From Lepidodermella squamata (taxonomy: Eukaryota > Gastrotricha), in contig JBLDXI010000032.1 in NCBI GenBank assembly GCA_047495785.1, positions 3,844,001 to 3,908,000 of the forward strand: a DNA stretch of 64,000 nucleotides. Direction: 5' to 3'. This document shows positions 33,388 to 45,627 of this stretch, in pieces. Both the position numbers and the translations under genes were made by a program. Within the stretch, counting starts at the first letter, position 1. Each line of letters starts with the position of its first letter. The notes below the pieces were generated by a model. It was not told the origin of the DNA, ran no database searches, and was given only the letters and a program-made list of their open reading frames with translations.

Positions 33388-35606
33388 TCACCAAATCGGG
33401 CGAAGGCGTTCAATCGATCTTTGATAGGTTAGAGACGAAGGTTCCTGCATGTCATTGATTGAAAATCGATCGTTTTCATTTAAACCGCACGGTTGCCACA
33501 GCTCATTGGAGCGCTCGTGAAACCATCGTGTCACCACTGATATTGAAAAGGAGTGATTATTCACAAATGCCTAACATTTGACTTTACCCCATTTGTTGCC
33601 GACTAAAATCGGACAAGCGCCATGCAACGTTTCTTCGTCGACCTCGCCTGATTTAAGCAGATTATACCACATCACCGCCGAGCCTTTGACCGCGTTAACC
33701 TTGACCCCAGCATACGGAAATACAGTTCCACCGCCAGCGGGCACGTCGGTCATCTGGAAATCTTACGATTCAACAAGATCGTTCAGTAACGGCGAGCAAA
33801 CACTAACGTAAAACAGCAAGGTGCCGATGCGATTTCCGATTTCAGGACCCCAGCCAGACGCATCAAAAGATCTCTGTTTCCACAATTTAGATCGAGTCAA
33901 CCGAATCAAATTAAAAAATTACCGCGTAGTCGTAATGAGGAACGTAGTGGCCACCGATTCCTGTTCAGAGCATAGAATTTCAGCAACCTCGAAGGAAACC
34001 AAAATGCTTATTTTACCATAGTTGGCAACTTGGAAACTTTCGCCTGCATCTTGGTTAAGTTGCGTGATTGCGTTGATGCGAGAGTACAGATTTTTCAGGG
34101 TATCATTGAAGTTATCCCTAGCTTCATCGTCGCTGACCCAAGCTCTGGAACCTCGCGAGTTAGGAAATATAAATCAACCTGAAGTTTCCACTCACATTTG
34201 AGTCACCCTGTAATCCTTTCCACCCTGGCCAAAAACACCAGCTCGTTCCATCTGAAGACGAAAATTTATTGACACCGAGATTGATGATATTTAATTGCGA
34301 CAAACCTTGGGACGAGCGATAGTAACCAGCGCCTCAATTTCTCGGTCAGTAATCACGTCGTAGTAAACAAATACCCACGGCTTTATGCTGATTGTCTCCC
34401 TTTTGATTGGCCCGATTAGAAGTCGCGGGTCATTGTTTGTCGCATAATCGCAGGATAGTTTATGGGCTTCATGAACTTTCTGTTGTTGAAGATAGAATTG
34501 AAACAAATTTCGCACGAAGAAATTTTCGAACCATTATCTGCTCTCCACGGCAAAGAGCTTCAAATTCGGAGATTGTATAGTCGCGATCAACGCCATGGGG
34601 TGTCAACAACTGAGCCTCTGCTGCGTCTACCTTCAGTTTTTCCGCTTCTTCTTTGTTCTCAGGTTCAGCTAATCGCAAATAATCTGCAAGGTTAGCAGCC
34701 GCTCGCGTGTTCTCAGGTTCGAGATCCAACAGCTCCCTTGTCCGTTCGATTGCTTTTTCCAAGTTCCCAAGCTGGCAATAATTTCTAAATGTCTAGAAAT
34801 TTCTTTCAGTCTATTAAGAGTTCAAACCTTGTAATGAGAAAAGGCCATGTAGTCCAGTATGGTAGCTCGGCGAAGGTTCGCAGAGTAAGGTTCACGGTTC
34901 AGCCGATTTAGTGCCTCCTCCATCCACATGACCGAATGATGATGATCATTGTTTGAATAGGCAAGAACGCCAATATCGAAGCAGTCCTTTACTGAAAGTT
35001 TGCTGCTGTTAGTTTTGAGGCCAGGTAGGCGGCCATCAGCAAAGTCGGCCGGGCTGATCAAGTAAGTATCTTGAAGGCGAAACAACGCCACAGTAGAGCC
35101 CGTCAAGTCCTCCGCAGTTGGCAGTTGCTTTTCATACGGCTTCAGTTTCTCCAAAGTGTCTAAAACCATCACCTTTAACCAAAATATCTTACCTTTTCTA
35201 GTCAATAAAGGTACCTTCGACAGTCAGCATGTTTGGCATGAGCATTAAATAATCGAGTTGATCACGGCGGTGGCGCTTGACAAGTTTGAAAACGTTGACA
35301 GGATCTGCCAAAAAGTCGAGCAGCTTGTCGTCGGAGATCATAGACTCGGCTTCAAGTTCTGCTATATGCCTTTGTTTCGATAATTTCAATGCAATCATCT
35401 CGATAGGAATAATTTCGAACTAACCTTTCCAACTTGGCCAGTCGAAGTTCTTCAGTTGCGATGAACTCCCGAAGCTCTTTAGCCATTCCTTTTTGAGCAG
35501 AAAATATGCCTCGAAAAGCATCCATGGACGTGAATAATTCAGAGCTCATCGCCGAGCCGAACAAGCACAATAATGAGATTATCAAATAACTACTCATTTT
35601 TACCAT
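33388..35606 (-). CDS. P4HA: Prolyl 4-hydroxylase alpha subunit, gene A (11 exons)
   Basis: Exons: 35606-35425, 35369-35215, 35159-34828, 34771-34532, 34479-34306, 34251-34196, 34144-34017, 33960-33923, 33873-33808, 33753-33588, 33536-33388. They stay in phase and give 561 residues; introns are 49-56 bp. The enzyme hydroxylates proline in collagen-like proteins in the ER, using iron and 2-oxoglutarate, with PDI as beta subunit. Signal peptide, then ELFTSMDAF, a helical N-terminal domain with DFLADPVNVFK, the peptide-binding domain (LFRLQDTYLI, DCFDIGVLAY), CRGEQI, and the dioxygenase domain. Metal ligands: H and D in VPHYDY, H in ETLHGACP; the 2-oxoglutarate lysine is in VGNKW. It has two more introns in the catalytic part than genes B and C. 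Confidence 0.92.
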
Positions 35607-35695
35607 ATAATGCTAAAAAAAGAGACAAAATGATAGAAAGATTCAGCTTCATAAATAATTTAACCGGACATCGCATCAAAAAAGTTCAGACGCGA

Positions 35696-37977
35696 TTAAA
35701 ATTGGAAACGACCACGCGCACGCTGATAGGTTACTTCGGCGTTTTCAATATAATCTCGAGTGAATCTCTCATCTGCATCCATCCCGCATCTGTGCCATAG
35801 TTCGTTACCCCTGGCGTGGTACCACTTATTCATAACTGGATACGAATTAAAAAAATCAAGATAGGATAATACTGGATAATTAGGTGATTATACCCCATTT
35901 TCTTCCGAACAGAACTGGGCACGCTGCATGAATTAGCCGCCTGTCACCACGATCGTCTCTAAACAAGTTGTACCAAACCGCGGCCGATCCCTTTCTGGGC
36001 GCGATTGAAATTCCAAGCTGCGGAAAAATGGTACCACCGCCAGCCTCAACATCGGTCATCTGAGAAATAACGAAGCCTAATTATAAATTTGCTCTAATTT
36101 CAAGCCATCACGTTACGTAAAAAAGCAGCGTCGCAATGCGATTGCCTTGGTCTGCTCCGAAATCCAGATCGACCCTATCATCATCGGAAAAATCCAAGTG
36201 CTCTGCATAAAATCCGCCAATGCCATAGTTGGCTACTTGGAAAGCTTCTGAGTTTTCCAACGACAGCTGCAACATGGCCGAGATTCGATTCAACAACCGG
36301 GGTGTAAAGTAGGAATCAGTGTCGTTGTAAAGCCACGTTCTATATAAAAAAAATACTGCAGCCATGAAAGCCAGAAATCAAAAAATTAATTTACGTCTTA
36401 GTTATTCGATAGTCAGCTATTTCTGAAGCGCCTGTTAGCTGGTTTTTGGTTGTAGCTCGAGCGAGCTGTAAAAATGAAGCGTTCAGCGCACGGTTGCACC
36501 AGCATTTTAATCAACCAACGTTTGGCAAAGCTTCTTCTTTGAAAAATTCAATCTCCTCATCGCTCATCACGTCGTGGTAGAGAACTATCCAAGGATCCAG
36601 GTGGACAGTTTCACGCTTCAGTGGCGCTATGAGTAGGCGTGGATCGTTGTTTCGAGCATAATCGCAGTACAACTTGCGCTCATCTTCCACTGGCTGATGA
36701 ATATTTCAAAACATCAATTATTCAAAAGCACAGACGTTTCGTTTTCCCTGAATGATCGCCAATTTTGCAACCTCTAGGGGCAATCCCAGTGCAAAACAGA
36801 CAAATTTATTGGACATTTGTCCCAGATTGACAGCAAGCAATTTTAATAAAATCCAAACCTTAACTTTTTCCATGCGGCATAGCCGTTTTGTGATTTCATT
36901 GAAGTTCGTAATTTGGTGGTCCTCAATCTCGAAAGGCGAATCATTTTCCTCCCCAGTTTCACCGCGTCTATTTATTTTTGCCAACATTTTTTTGTAGAGC
37001 TCGACATTTCGACTTGCGTAGGGGTGATTGGGCACTGCAAAAATCGTAACAGATTATTGTAAGTTTCGAACTGTTAGCCTATTATTTAGAACCATTTTTC
37101 TGCAGCTCGATGCTCTGAGCCAAAGCGACTTCTAGTTTCCCAAGTTTGTAATTGGCAAATTGAAGATATCCCAAAGCCTCGTATCGATTGATAGTCGGCA
37201 CTTTTTCCAACGTGGATCTGGGTTGAAATTACAATATTTCGAGTAAATAAAAGCAAGTGGAAATATTACAGGCGTATTGATTCGGCTAACCATTCGGCTG
37301 CAATACTATAGCTTTTTCTCTCGTAAGCGTAAGTACCAAGATCGAAGCAATCGCTAGCAGAGAGTTTTGGGGACACGAGGCTGGAACGATTGGAAAGTGA
37401 TTTATCCACATTGCCATCAACAAATGAGCGAATTGAGACGTTGTATGTTTCTTGAAGGCGCAGAAGCCCAATCAGCGAGCCATCATAATCTTCCTGGTTC
37501 GGTAAAACGTCTAGATACTTCTGTAATTGAACCATCAAAGCTGAATTGAGTTTCTTTAAAGAATATTTCACAATAATCGGCTCCAGTCTTACCATCATGT
37601 GCCGCTTTATTACTAATCGATTCTCTCAAGCCATCAAAGCTGTAGCTCTTGATCGCCTTAAACACGCTAATCGGATTTGAAGTGAAATCGGAAAATTGTT
37701 GCTCAGATGTGATGCTGCCCTGCTCTTCGAACGTTCCGACCAACCTAGAAGATTTAGCATGATACAAAAGGACAACAAGAACAATGACTCACGTTTTGAT
37801 ATTTTCAAGGCGCTGTCGATCTTCTGCCGCGAAATTTTTGACGATTTCGAGAATTCTCTGCTGAGCGTGAATAACTGCTCTCATCTGGTCGACCGATGTA
37901 AATAGTTCTGCGCTGATAGCATTAATAACGCAACAGACCAAAAGAATAAATAGCGAAAAGTCGCAAAATGGCTGCAT
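35696..37977 (-). CDS. P4HA: Prolyl 4-hydroxylase alpha subunit, gene B (10 exons)
   Basis: Exons: 37977-37793, 37744-37593, 37540-37270, 37217-37093, 37034-36859, 36693-36520, 36465-36395, 36339-36117, 36059-35894, 35835-35696; 560 residues. Introns are 48-58 bp except one of 165 bp (36694-36858), whose donor is the least certain. Start chosen at ATG 37977, which gives the signal sequence MQPFCDFSLFILLVCCVINA; the frame is open back to 38028. Peptide-binding domain LLRLQETYNV and DCFDLGTYAY. Dioxygenase domain with H and D in AEHLDF (Ala-Glu where the others have Pro), H in LIHAACPVL, K in FGRKW. Its stop is only 90 bp from the ATG of gene A, same strand. Confidence 0.92.
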
Positions 37978-38288
37978 TTTCAGGCTTATCATTTCTCGGG
38001 CTAACAAAATTTTGGCTAAACAACTCATTTCCTAATTTTTCCTAATTTTTGCCACTTCGTTAGCAGATGGCGTCATTATAACTGAACACGCGACCCAAGC
38101 TATTTTTTTATGGAAGTACTTCTGCTGAAAATGTCACTCAAGTTAATGACACTGAATTTATAATGATCGGCACAGTTTGCCCATCAATAAATCAGTTAGG
38201 CGAAAACAATTTTGACCAGGTGAACTTAGCCTAATTTATTGATATTTTCACCCAAAAAAAGCAGCACGAATAAAGCGAAACAAAAATT

Positions 38289-40459
38289 CTATTCCGCAGG
38301 AAATTCGTCATCGTCATGGAACTGAACTTGGCCATGCTTTCGATGATAAGTTACGGGTCCATGTTCAATGTATTCGCGTGTGAAACGTTCGTTCTCGTCG
38401 AGGCTGCACGGATGCCACAACTCATTTCCAGATGTATGAAACCACTTGTTCATGACTGAAAATAATTGATGACAATTTATTCCCTCCGTTAAAAGATAAT
38501 TTTCAAACCCCATTTACGGCCGTACAACACCGGACAAGCGGCATGAATAAGGCTCAGGTCGCCTTGATTTCCTCGATACAAATTGTACCAAACCGCAGCT
38601 GCGCCTTTCTTCGGCTGTATAGTCAGCCCTAAATCGGGGAAAATGGTCGCACCACCGGACTCAACGTCGCTCATCTAAATATTATTGTTACAGACAACAA
38701 TTTAGGCAACATTCGCTTACGTAAAACAACAGGGTAGCTATGCGATTGCCGTCCTCGAAATCAACATTAGCATCTTCCGTGTGGAAATCATAGTGGGGAC
38801 TATAGAAGCCACCGATACCGTAGTTGGCGACTTGAAAATCTTCGACATTTTCCAGAGTCAGTTGTAGCATCGCCGAGGCTCGGCTTAAAACTCGACGAGT
38901 GTAATAATTATCCGTCCAGTTACTAAACCACGCCCTAAAAAGAGTTCAATCATTTCTAAATCAAAATTTATAAATTTCCAACGTTTTAGTGATTCGGTAA
39001 TCGGCTGTAGTTAATTTGCCCGTAACAGGGTCGACAGTAGTGGCTCTGTTCAGCTGTAACAACGAAAATCAGAGCCATGGCAAAATATCAGAGATTATTC
39101 ACCTTTGGAAGAGCTTTACTTTTGAAAAATTCGATTTCATCATTGGTTAAAACGTCGTGGTAAAGCATGATCCAAGGTTCAATGCTAACAGTTTCGCGCT
39201 TCAAGGGAGCGATCATTAAACGCGGGTCGTTGTTACGGGCGTAGTCGCAGAATAAGTTGCGGTTGGTTTTGGAATTCTGGAAGAAATATATTTTCACGAA
39301 TTTAAACTTTTTAAACGGATAGTTTACCTCTGTCTTTTCTCCTCGGCAAAGCCGTTTGAAATCATCGGTGAATTTTGTCAGAGGTTGGTCTTCGTGTGGA
39401 GTTACCGGAGGCTCAAGGCCTTCATCTTGTTCCGTGCCGACGTCGCCCCGTCTGATGCCGAGAATGTTGGTGTAATAAAGGATGTTATCTCGAACGTAAC
39501 GATGTTTCGGATCTGTTATAACAAAGGTATTTCAAGTTAAATAAAAATCGCGAATAATACCTAACTTCAGGATCTCTCTGCTATGCTTCAGCGCTTCATT
39601 AACCCTCCCAATCTTGTAATTGGCAAACTGGGCGTAATCGAGAACAGTGACCCTCGAAACCGTAGGAGGGACTTCTGATTCCAAGCTGTGATTTTCAGTA
39701 TAATCTCAGGTTATTCGTTCATAATATTTTTCTTACAGTTTCAAGGCTTCCTCGAACCATTCAGCAGCGACCTTGAAATTGCTTCGCTGATAAGAGAAAT
39801 TTCCGACATCGAGACAGTCCGAGGCAGAAAGTTTCGGCCATTGATAGTGGCCCGTTCGATTGCTCCAAGGCAGTGTTTTTCGATCAAAGCCAGTAATGAA
39901 TCGATGCACTGGCACCTCGTAGGTCTCTTGAAGCCGCAACAGGGCCATCACAGCGCCATCAAAGTCTTCCCCGGTCGGCAGAGCTGAATAATAAGGGGCA
40001 ACGCGTTTGATTGAACCTTGAAATCACAATATTTAGCTCGTCATTTTATCAGAATAATTTTGAGCTCATACCGATGGCGTACTCTTCGTTATTCAGAAAG
40101 CTTTCCACCCGAAAATTGTCCTTTTGAAATGCGTTAATAGTTCGAAAAACGTTTATAGGGTTGGACACAAATTCGCTCAGCTGGTCCACATTCAAAGAGC
40201 TCGACTTTTCAAGCGACTCCACGAAGCTGATGATGGAAATTAGCACAACTGTTTGTTTATAAAAATGAAAAAGAAAATCAAGATACGCTTTCAGCTGAGC
40301 CAATCTCTCCCGATCTTTTGCCACAAAATCTTTCACAGTGCCAAGAATCTTCCGTTGAGCCAGCAGCACTGCTTGCATCTGATCGACCGAGGTAAACATG
40401 TCGCTCACAGCCCATTGGTTGCACAACCCGATAAACAGTAAAGACGCGAATAAAAGCAT
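38289..40459 (-). CDS. P4HA: Prolyl 4-hydroxylase alpha subunit, gene C (10 exons)
   Basis: Exons: 40459-40287, 40226-40072, 40016-39737, 39685-39561, 39512-39328, 39276-39103, 39053-38983, 38934-38721, 38674-38509, 38455-38289; 569 residues, introns 46-60 bp. Several exons have exactly the same length as in gene B (125, 174, 71, 166), and exons 1-3 sum to 608 nt in both, so B and C are recent duplicates or under strong structural constraint. Signal peptide MLLFASLLFIGLCNQWAVS. Peptide-binding domain LLRLQETYEV and DCLDVGNFSY. Catalytic residues: H and D in SPHYDF, H in LIHAACPVL, K in YGRKW. The tail is acidic (HDDDEFPAE). It lies 311 bp upstream of gene B. Confidence 0.92.
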
Positions 40460-40779
40460 GTTTTACTGATTTTGAAAATCATTGAAACAACTGCTGTTCG
40501 GAAAATTAAATGCGATCACAATTTTTTTATTTTCACACGTGCCCTTTCAGTTTTTTCTTGATTTTTTTATGTTTTACGCCAATTTCTCTCAATGAGCACC
40601 ATTCGGAGCGCCATCGTCTAAATTATCCCTCCAGCGCACGCGCAATTATTTGCGGGAAACGGTAATCCATGCCGTGTAATTAACGTTTCCGCACCGCATC
40701 GTAGAAATAATTCACCGAGCTGGCGAAGCCGAGGATCGATAGTTACTATCAGCGCCCACGACTTGGCGCTCCGCCCGGA

Positions 40780-41165
40780 TCTTTCGTATGCAGCGGATCC
40801 TGCCCCAGCCCGTTCAAGACGACCCGGGTGCTTCCTCCAACCATGCACCACCGCCGCCGCCCCTCACCGAGTTTCTGTCTCTACAAGTCACGGTTTTGGC
40901 CCAAGGTCAGGAAGTCTCGGCGCTTCGCAGCCAGATCACCGAGCTGCGCGACCTGCTCGACAGCTGCCGCCCGCCTTGCCCACTCAGCCTTTTGACCCGG
41001 CCGGCACCAACCTCGCCGCCTACGAAGACCGCTGGTTCACCCGGTTCGCTGTCCATTTTGAAAGCGGTCTCTGTTCGCCCGCCGTGCATACCGGCGCCGC
41101 TCCAGTTCGCCCATCCGTTGCAGCTGCTTCCTCAACGATGACCTTCCAGCCTTTCTCCATGTAAC
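40780..41165 (+). mobile_element. Ty3/gypsy Gag N-terminal remnant
   Basis: The frame from 40788 reads a Pro-rich start and a coiled-coil-like segment (LAQGQEVSALRSQITELRD), then a frame change near 40,975 gives FDPAGTNLAAYEDRWFTRF, which has the F-x-P-x5-W/Y-x2-R-F layout at the start of Gag in these elements. Sequence to about 41,160 remains GC-rich and coding-like. Frameshifted and lacking the rest of the element. Confidence 0.55.
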
Positions 41166-42526
41166 TTTAGCCCTATTTTCTCGCCCGCTCTTTTTGTGCT
41201 GCCCTTGTACAGGTTGTTCCTGGCTCCTGAGATCCTGAGTTCCCGCTGGGCCACGGGTGACGGCTCGCATGCCCGTGAGCGGTAGTCAATCTGCGTCTCT
41301 CCCGCTGTCCACCCCTAGCTCGGTCCCGCGGCCGCGGTCCTGTGTGCGCCACTGGGCGAACCAGGGAAAAAGATCCACTGCTGTAACTCATCGCCCAATT
41401 TTACAAGCTCACGCGCGCAGCTCGATTGTTCATCCATAAAACCAATTGAAATGATGGAATTCGGTTATTTTTATTACCACCTATAATACCATAGCCAGTA
41501 ATAAATCTACTTATACAAAAATGGGCTATCCTAATGGCAAGCTTTGAAGCCGATGATGATGATGGTTACGAAGAAAATTCTTCAGTATCCGAGAATATTG
41601 AACCAGCCGAATTTCGACGGCGGGCTAGCTAGCCGGCTACTGCTAGGCCCCGCCAGCGCAAAGTACGGATCGACGGCCGGTGCTCCTGGTGGTATGTGGG
41701 CCACCGATGGCTATTATATTAGCAGAAACGGCTGGTGTTCATCCACGGCGCCGCATGTGCGCTACCAGTAGCTGTGTTTTTGTGACTAATTGTTTCGCGC
41801 GGGTTGTTCTTGTGACTAATACCACAATTAGTAATTAGTATCTATACTAGGCGCACGAAGAAAACTGCATCGTATGTACAACTTTTCCGTAGAACTTACG
41901 ACGCACATACAAAATACGGCTAAAATGCAGAATACGAAGAAAAATGTGCGCTCGTACGTACAACACAAGAAAACACGGCAAGTGGTGCCGAAACGGTGCC
42001 GCATGGTTTATCGATCAGTCTTTTCTCTTCACCTGATAATTTATTTCACTAGTTGAGAATTTCCAAATTTCTGAGATAACAATCGTCAAAAATTACTACA
42101 CGTGCTTCCGCCATTTTCTATCTGTCGCGCGCGGCACGGTTGTTTATGCACCGCCGTTGCGTATTCTGGTTTCGGACACCGCTAAATAACCCGCTTTTAA
42201 TTGGGCCAGCGCGCACCTACAGCCGTCAGCGTGTCGAGAGAAAAGGAGCCTCTCTTGCAGCTGTTGTTTGCATAAATAATATGCATGTGATGACGGTAGA
42301 ATAAAACCGCCGTCTATTTCGACGTTTCTAGAACAAACTGCGCTCGCTCTACGCTCCTAGTCATGTAAACACGCCTGACCTCTGGTCTACAATAAGACGG
42401 CTCCATGGATATAATAGCCGTTTACGTGTGCACACCGTCTGTCAGTTCAACAATAGCAAAATAACAACACAAGAATTATCATCAAGATTTATTTTTATTT
42501 TCCGCAAAACAAAAAGCTAAGCAGTT
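41166..42526. other. No supported gene
   Basis: GC-rich to about 41,420, probably more of the same element, then mixed sequence. A 32-codon frame at 41,534-41,632 is acidic and coding-like but stands alone. Confidence 0.4.
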
Positions 42527-42925
42527 TCACACGAATTCTTTGAGCTTGAATTGCTGAGGCTGAGGTTTTGAAACAACGTTGAAGAACTCCTTGTATATGG
42601 TCGCTCCTTTATTCGCAACCGATTCGTATATCGGGGAGTCGAGCCGAGGCGATAGTTTTTCCACTGAAATCACGACTTGGCCAGCTTCGAGAGCGTAAAG
42701 CGAGCACGTCGCCTGGTCGAGTTTCACATTTTCACCCGGATAAAACCGCAAACTTTGTTGATTGATCAGCAAATCGCCGCGTTCCACCTTATCGCCGTCA
42801 CGCTTTTTCATGCCCCAATGCGAACCGGGCGGCAACTTGAAGAAAGGCTTGAACCGGACCTGGGTTTGCACCAGATGTTGTTGCTGTTGCTGCTGCAACA
42901 ACCGCAAGCTCATTTGACGAATCAT
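42527..42925 (-). CDS. MRPL27: Mitochondrial ribosomal protein L27 (bL27m)
   Basis: A single exon of 132 residues from ATG 42925 (a second ATG four codons later is possible). The N-terminus is Arg/Gln-rich (LLQQQQQQH), consistent with import into mitochondria. Family features: SHWGMKKRDGDKV, corresponding to the G-x2-x-G-I-K-K-x-G-x2-V region; SLRFYPGENVKLDQ for the R-x2-P-G-x-N-V motif; CSLYALEAGQVVIS; and KGATIYKEFFNVV near the end. It is a component of the mitochondrial large ribosomal subunit. Human MRPL27 is 148 residues. It sits between prolyl hydroxylase genes C and D, same strand, unrelated in function. Confidence 0.85.
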   Translation of the reverse strand: MIRQMSLRLLQQQQQQHLVQTQVRFKPFFKLPPGSHWGMKKRDGDKVERGDLLINQQSLRFYPGENVKLDQATCSLYALEAGQVVISVEKLSPRLDSPIYESVANKGATIYKEFFNVVSKPQPQQFKLKEFV

Positions 42926-43812
42926 TTTACCCGAAATATATCAACTAGAAATTAGGAAATGAAAACATGTTTCTCAGTAAATTTGAACACTTTTTTATTC
43001 AATTTCCGAAGCTGTATTTACGCGATCTGTATGGCAAATGGATCAACCCTTACAGGCAAAAGAAGTCGTATTCAGGAATACTCTGTGATAAAACTGCATT
43101 CTCTAATGACAACAACAATATTGCGTTTGGCATGCGAATTCCTCAACATCGAATCAGTGTCACACGGCTTCATAAGAATAAATATGATAGTTCAGATTCT
43201 TTAAGACAGCAGCGTCAAAAGATACCGCAATGATACCGTAAACTGAAAAACAGAAGTGATGACGATATCGCATTCAGGTTTCAACAAAAACCACACTAAA
43301 ACAACGGCCATGGTAATAAATTAGTCAAATAATGAAATAATAATAACACAATGCGTTCCCAAATGAGATGGAGCGAGAACTGACGGAGAAAGCCAGGTAA
43401 TAATGGGTTTTTCTCGTTTTGGTAGAAAAAGAAAATCCGGTTATTTTGAGCGGCGGATTAGATTCGCTATAGTTCAAAGTACCTTGAGGGAAAATTGCCA
43501 CGTTTATATACAATGATTGAGCGGTAAAAAATGCATATATCTTATGACGATGATTAGCAGTTGTAAAAAAACATAAAAACATATTATCTCATCAGGAAAG
43601 GTAGAAGCAGGCAATCGAAATGAGGGTTAAATTCGGATCTTGTGAGGCAATATCTCCTGTTGACACAAACACACGATTAGGAACTATACAGCACTAACCG
43701 AGAAGTTACATCGCAGATCGGAATAAAGATCCAACGTTCATTGAAAAAAATTTAAAACAACTCTTAGTAAGGCTAGCAACAGTCACAGAAGGAATTCGCT
43801 GAATTTTAGCTC

Positions 43813-45627
43813 TCATTGCTTCAATGAATCGAACTTGAAACGGCCGTGAGTTCTTTGGTATGTCGGTTTGGTGACTTGAATATCGTCCTGTGTGAACCGA
43901 TCTTCCGGGGTCAAACCGCAAGGATGCCACAATTCGTTGCCGCGTTCGTGATACCATTTGTTCATTACCCACTTGTTCCCGACGAGAACAGGGCAGGCGG
44001 CATGCCTTAGCGATAGATCGCCTTCGCCAGCCTTGTTAAGGTTGTACCAAAGAGCAGCAGCACCTTTGACCGGCTTAAGTTTCAAACCCAAATTCGTGAA
44101 CACCGTAGTGCCTCCAGCAGGAATGTCAGTCAACTAGAAATAAGGTTGTTATGAATAAAATTTACGCCATTAATTAAGCCGAACTTACATAGAAAAGAGC
44201 AGTAGCTATGCGATTACCTCGCTCGGCTTCGAACGCATTTTTCTCTTCACGACGCGCGAAGTCAAAATGAGGTTCATAGTGACCGCCGATACCGTAATTC
44301 GCAACTTGAAATTCTTCAGCGTATTCGAGCGTGAGTTGAGTCATGGCCGAAATTCTATTCAACAAGCGAGGAATGACAACTTTATCTGTATCGTTTGAAA
44401 GCCAGGCTGTTTTAGTGATGCGGTAGTTCGCCACTTCAAGTTTCCCAGTCGCCGAATTTTGAATAGTCGCTCGGTTCAGGCGTGGAAACGCGGTTTCCTT
44501 CACAAACTGAATCTCTTTGTCGGTAATCATGTTGTAATAAATCATAATCCATGGATCCATGTGGTAAACTTCTCGTTTCAACGGGGCAATCAACAAGCGA
44601 GGATCGTTGTTGGTCGCGTAGTCGCAGTATAACTTGTGCGCGTTTTTGATCGGTTTGATATCTTCGCCACGGCATAATCGTTCATAAGACTGATACTCCT
44701 CGGTTTTCTTGTATTCTTCGATGGTCCGTTCGTTTTTCATCACCTCTACTTCCTCTTCCACCATAGGTTCGCCTGTATCACCGCGGGAAGGTTTCGCCAG
44801 CTCTCGCTTCTTCATGGTGTACTCGAAATAAGCTTTGTTCTTGAGACCCCGTTCGTGAGTTGGCTTTAACCGGAGAAGCTCCTCAGTAAGCTGCAAGGCG
44901 TGCTTGATGTTTCCTTGCATATAAACAGCATAGGATAGATAATCCAGGATAACTGACTTCTCCAGGCCAGATGAGCCAGGCTCTAGACGAAGACGATCAT
45001 ACGCCTCTTGCATCCACATAACAGTGTGATAATAGTCACGATTGTTGTAAGCAACACGGCCAATTTCAAAGCAATCGGCAGCAGTGAGTCTGCTAGTATT
45101 ATCAGCCTCCGGAATGATGCCATTGGCAAATGTCGCGGGTGGAAGAGCATAAGTATCCTGGAGACGCATTAAAGCATTAATGGAGCCTTCGTAATCCTCT
45201 TCCGTGGGTAGCATTTTACGATGTGGCTCGAGTCTTTCAAGGGCACCTATGAAAATAATGTCATAACCGCCATTTGCTGAATAATTATTACAAACTCACC
45301 TAAAGCAAATTCGGTATTAGGAATGAGATCTTGGAAATCGACGCGTTCCTGTTGAAAACGTTTTGCGACAAGATAGGCATTCACTGGATTTGAAATGAAT
45401 CTGATGACATCGTCTTCACTTTGCTTGCTGTCACGCTCGTAATCAGCTGCCAGCTTTTTTATTTTATCCAAACGCGATTCCTCGGTCGCAATGTACTGCT
45501 TCAACTCGTGAGCTATGTGTTTTTGAGCCTCCAGAACAACTCGGAACTCTTCTGTCGATGTAAAGAGCTCCGCTTTTGCGAAACCAGTAACAGCCAGAAT
45601 TGTAAATATACACGTCGATATACCCAT
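43813..45627 (-). CDS. P4HA: Prolyl 4-hydroxylase alpha subunit, gene D (3 exons)
   Basis: Exons 45627-45300, 45246-44189 and 44133-43813, with introns of 53 and 55 bp, give 568 residues. Signal peptide MGISTCIFTILAVTGFAKA precedes ELFTSTEEF. N-terminal domain with RFISNPVNAY; peptide-binding domain LMRLQDTYALPP and DCFEIGRVAY with YYHTVMWMQEA; CRGEDI; then the dioxygenase domain with H and D in YEPHFDFARR, H in LRHAACPVLVGNKW and the lysine of NKW. The end is VMNKWYHERGNELWHPC. It is the copy closest to the vertebrate enzymes in motif wording. The two introns it retains match positions used in A, B and C; all others are absent. Confidence 0.94.

Noticed and set aside
41534-41632. Acidic 32-codon frame beginning MASFEADDDDGYEEN
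   Set aside because: Coding-like, but it ends after 32 codons with no donor site or neighbouring exon that I could join. It may be a leftover exon.
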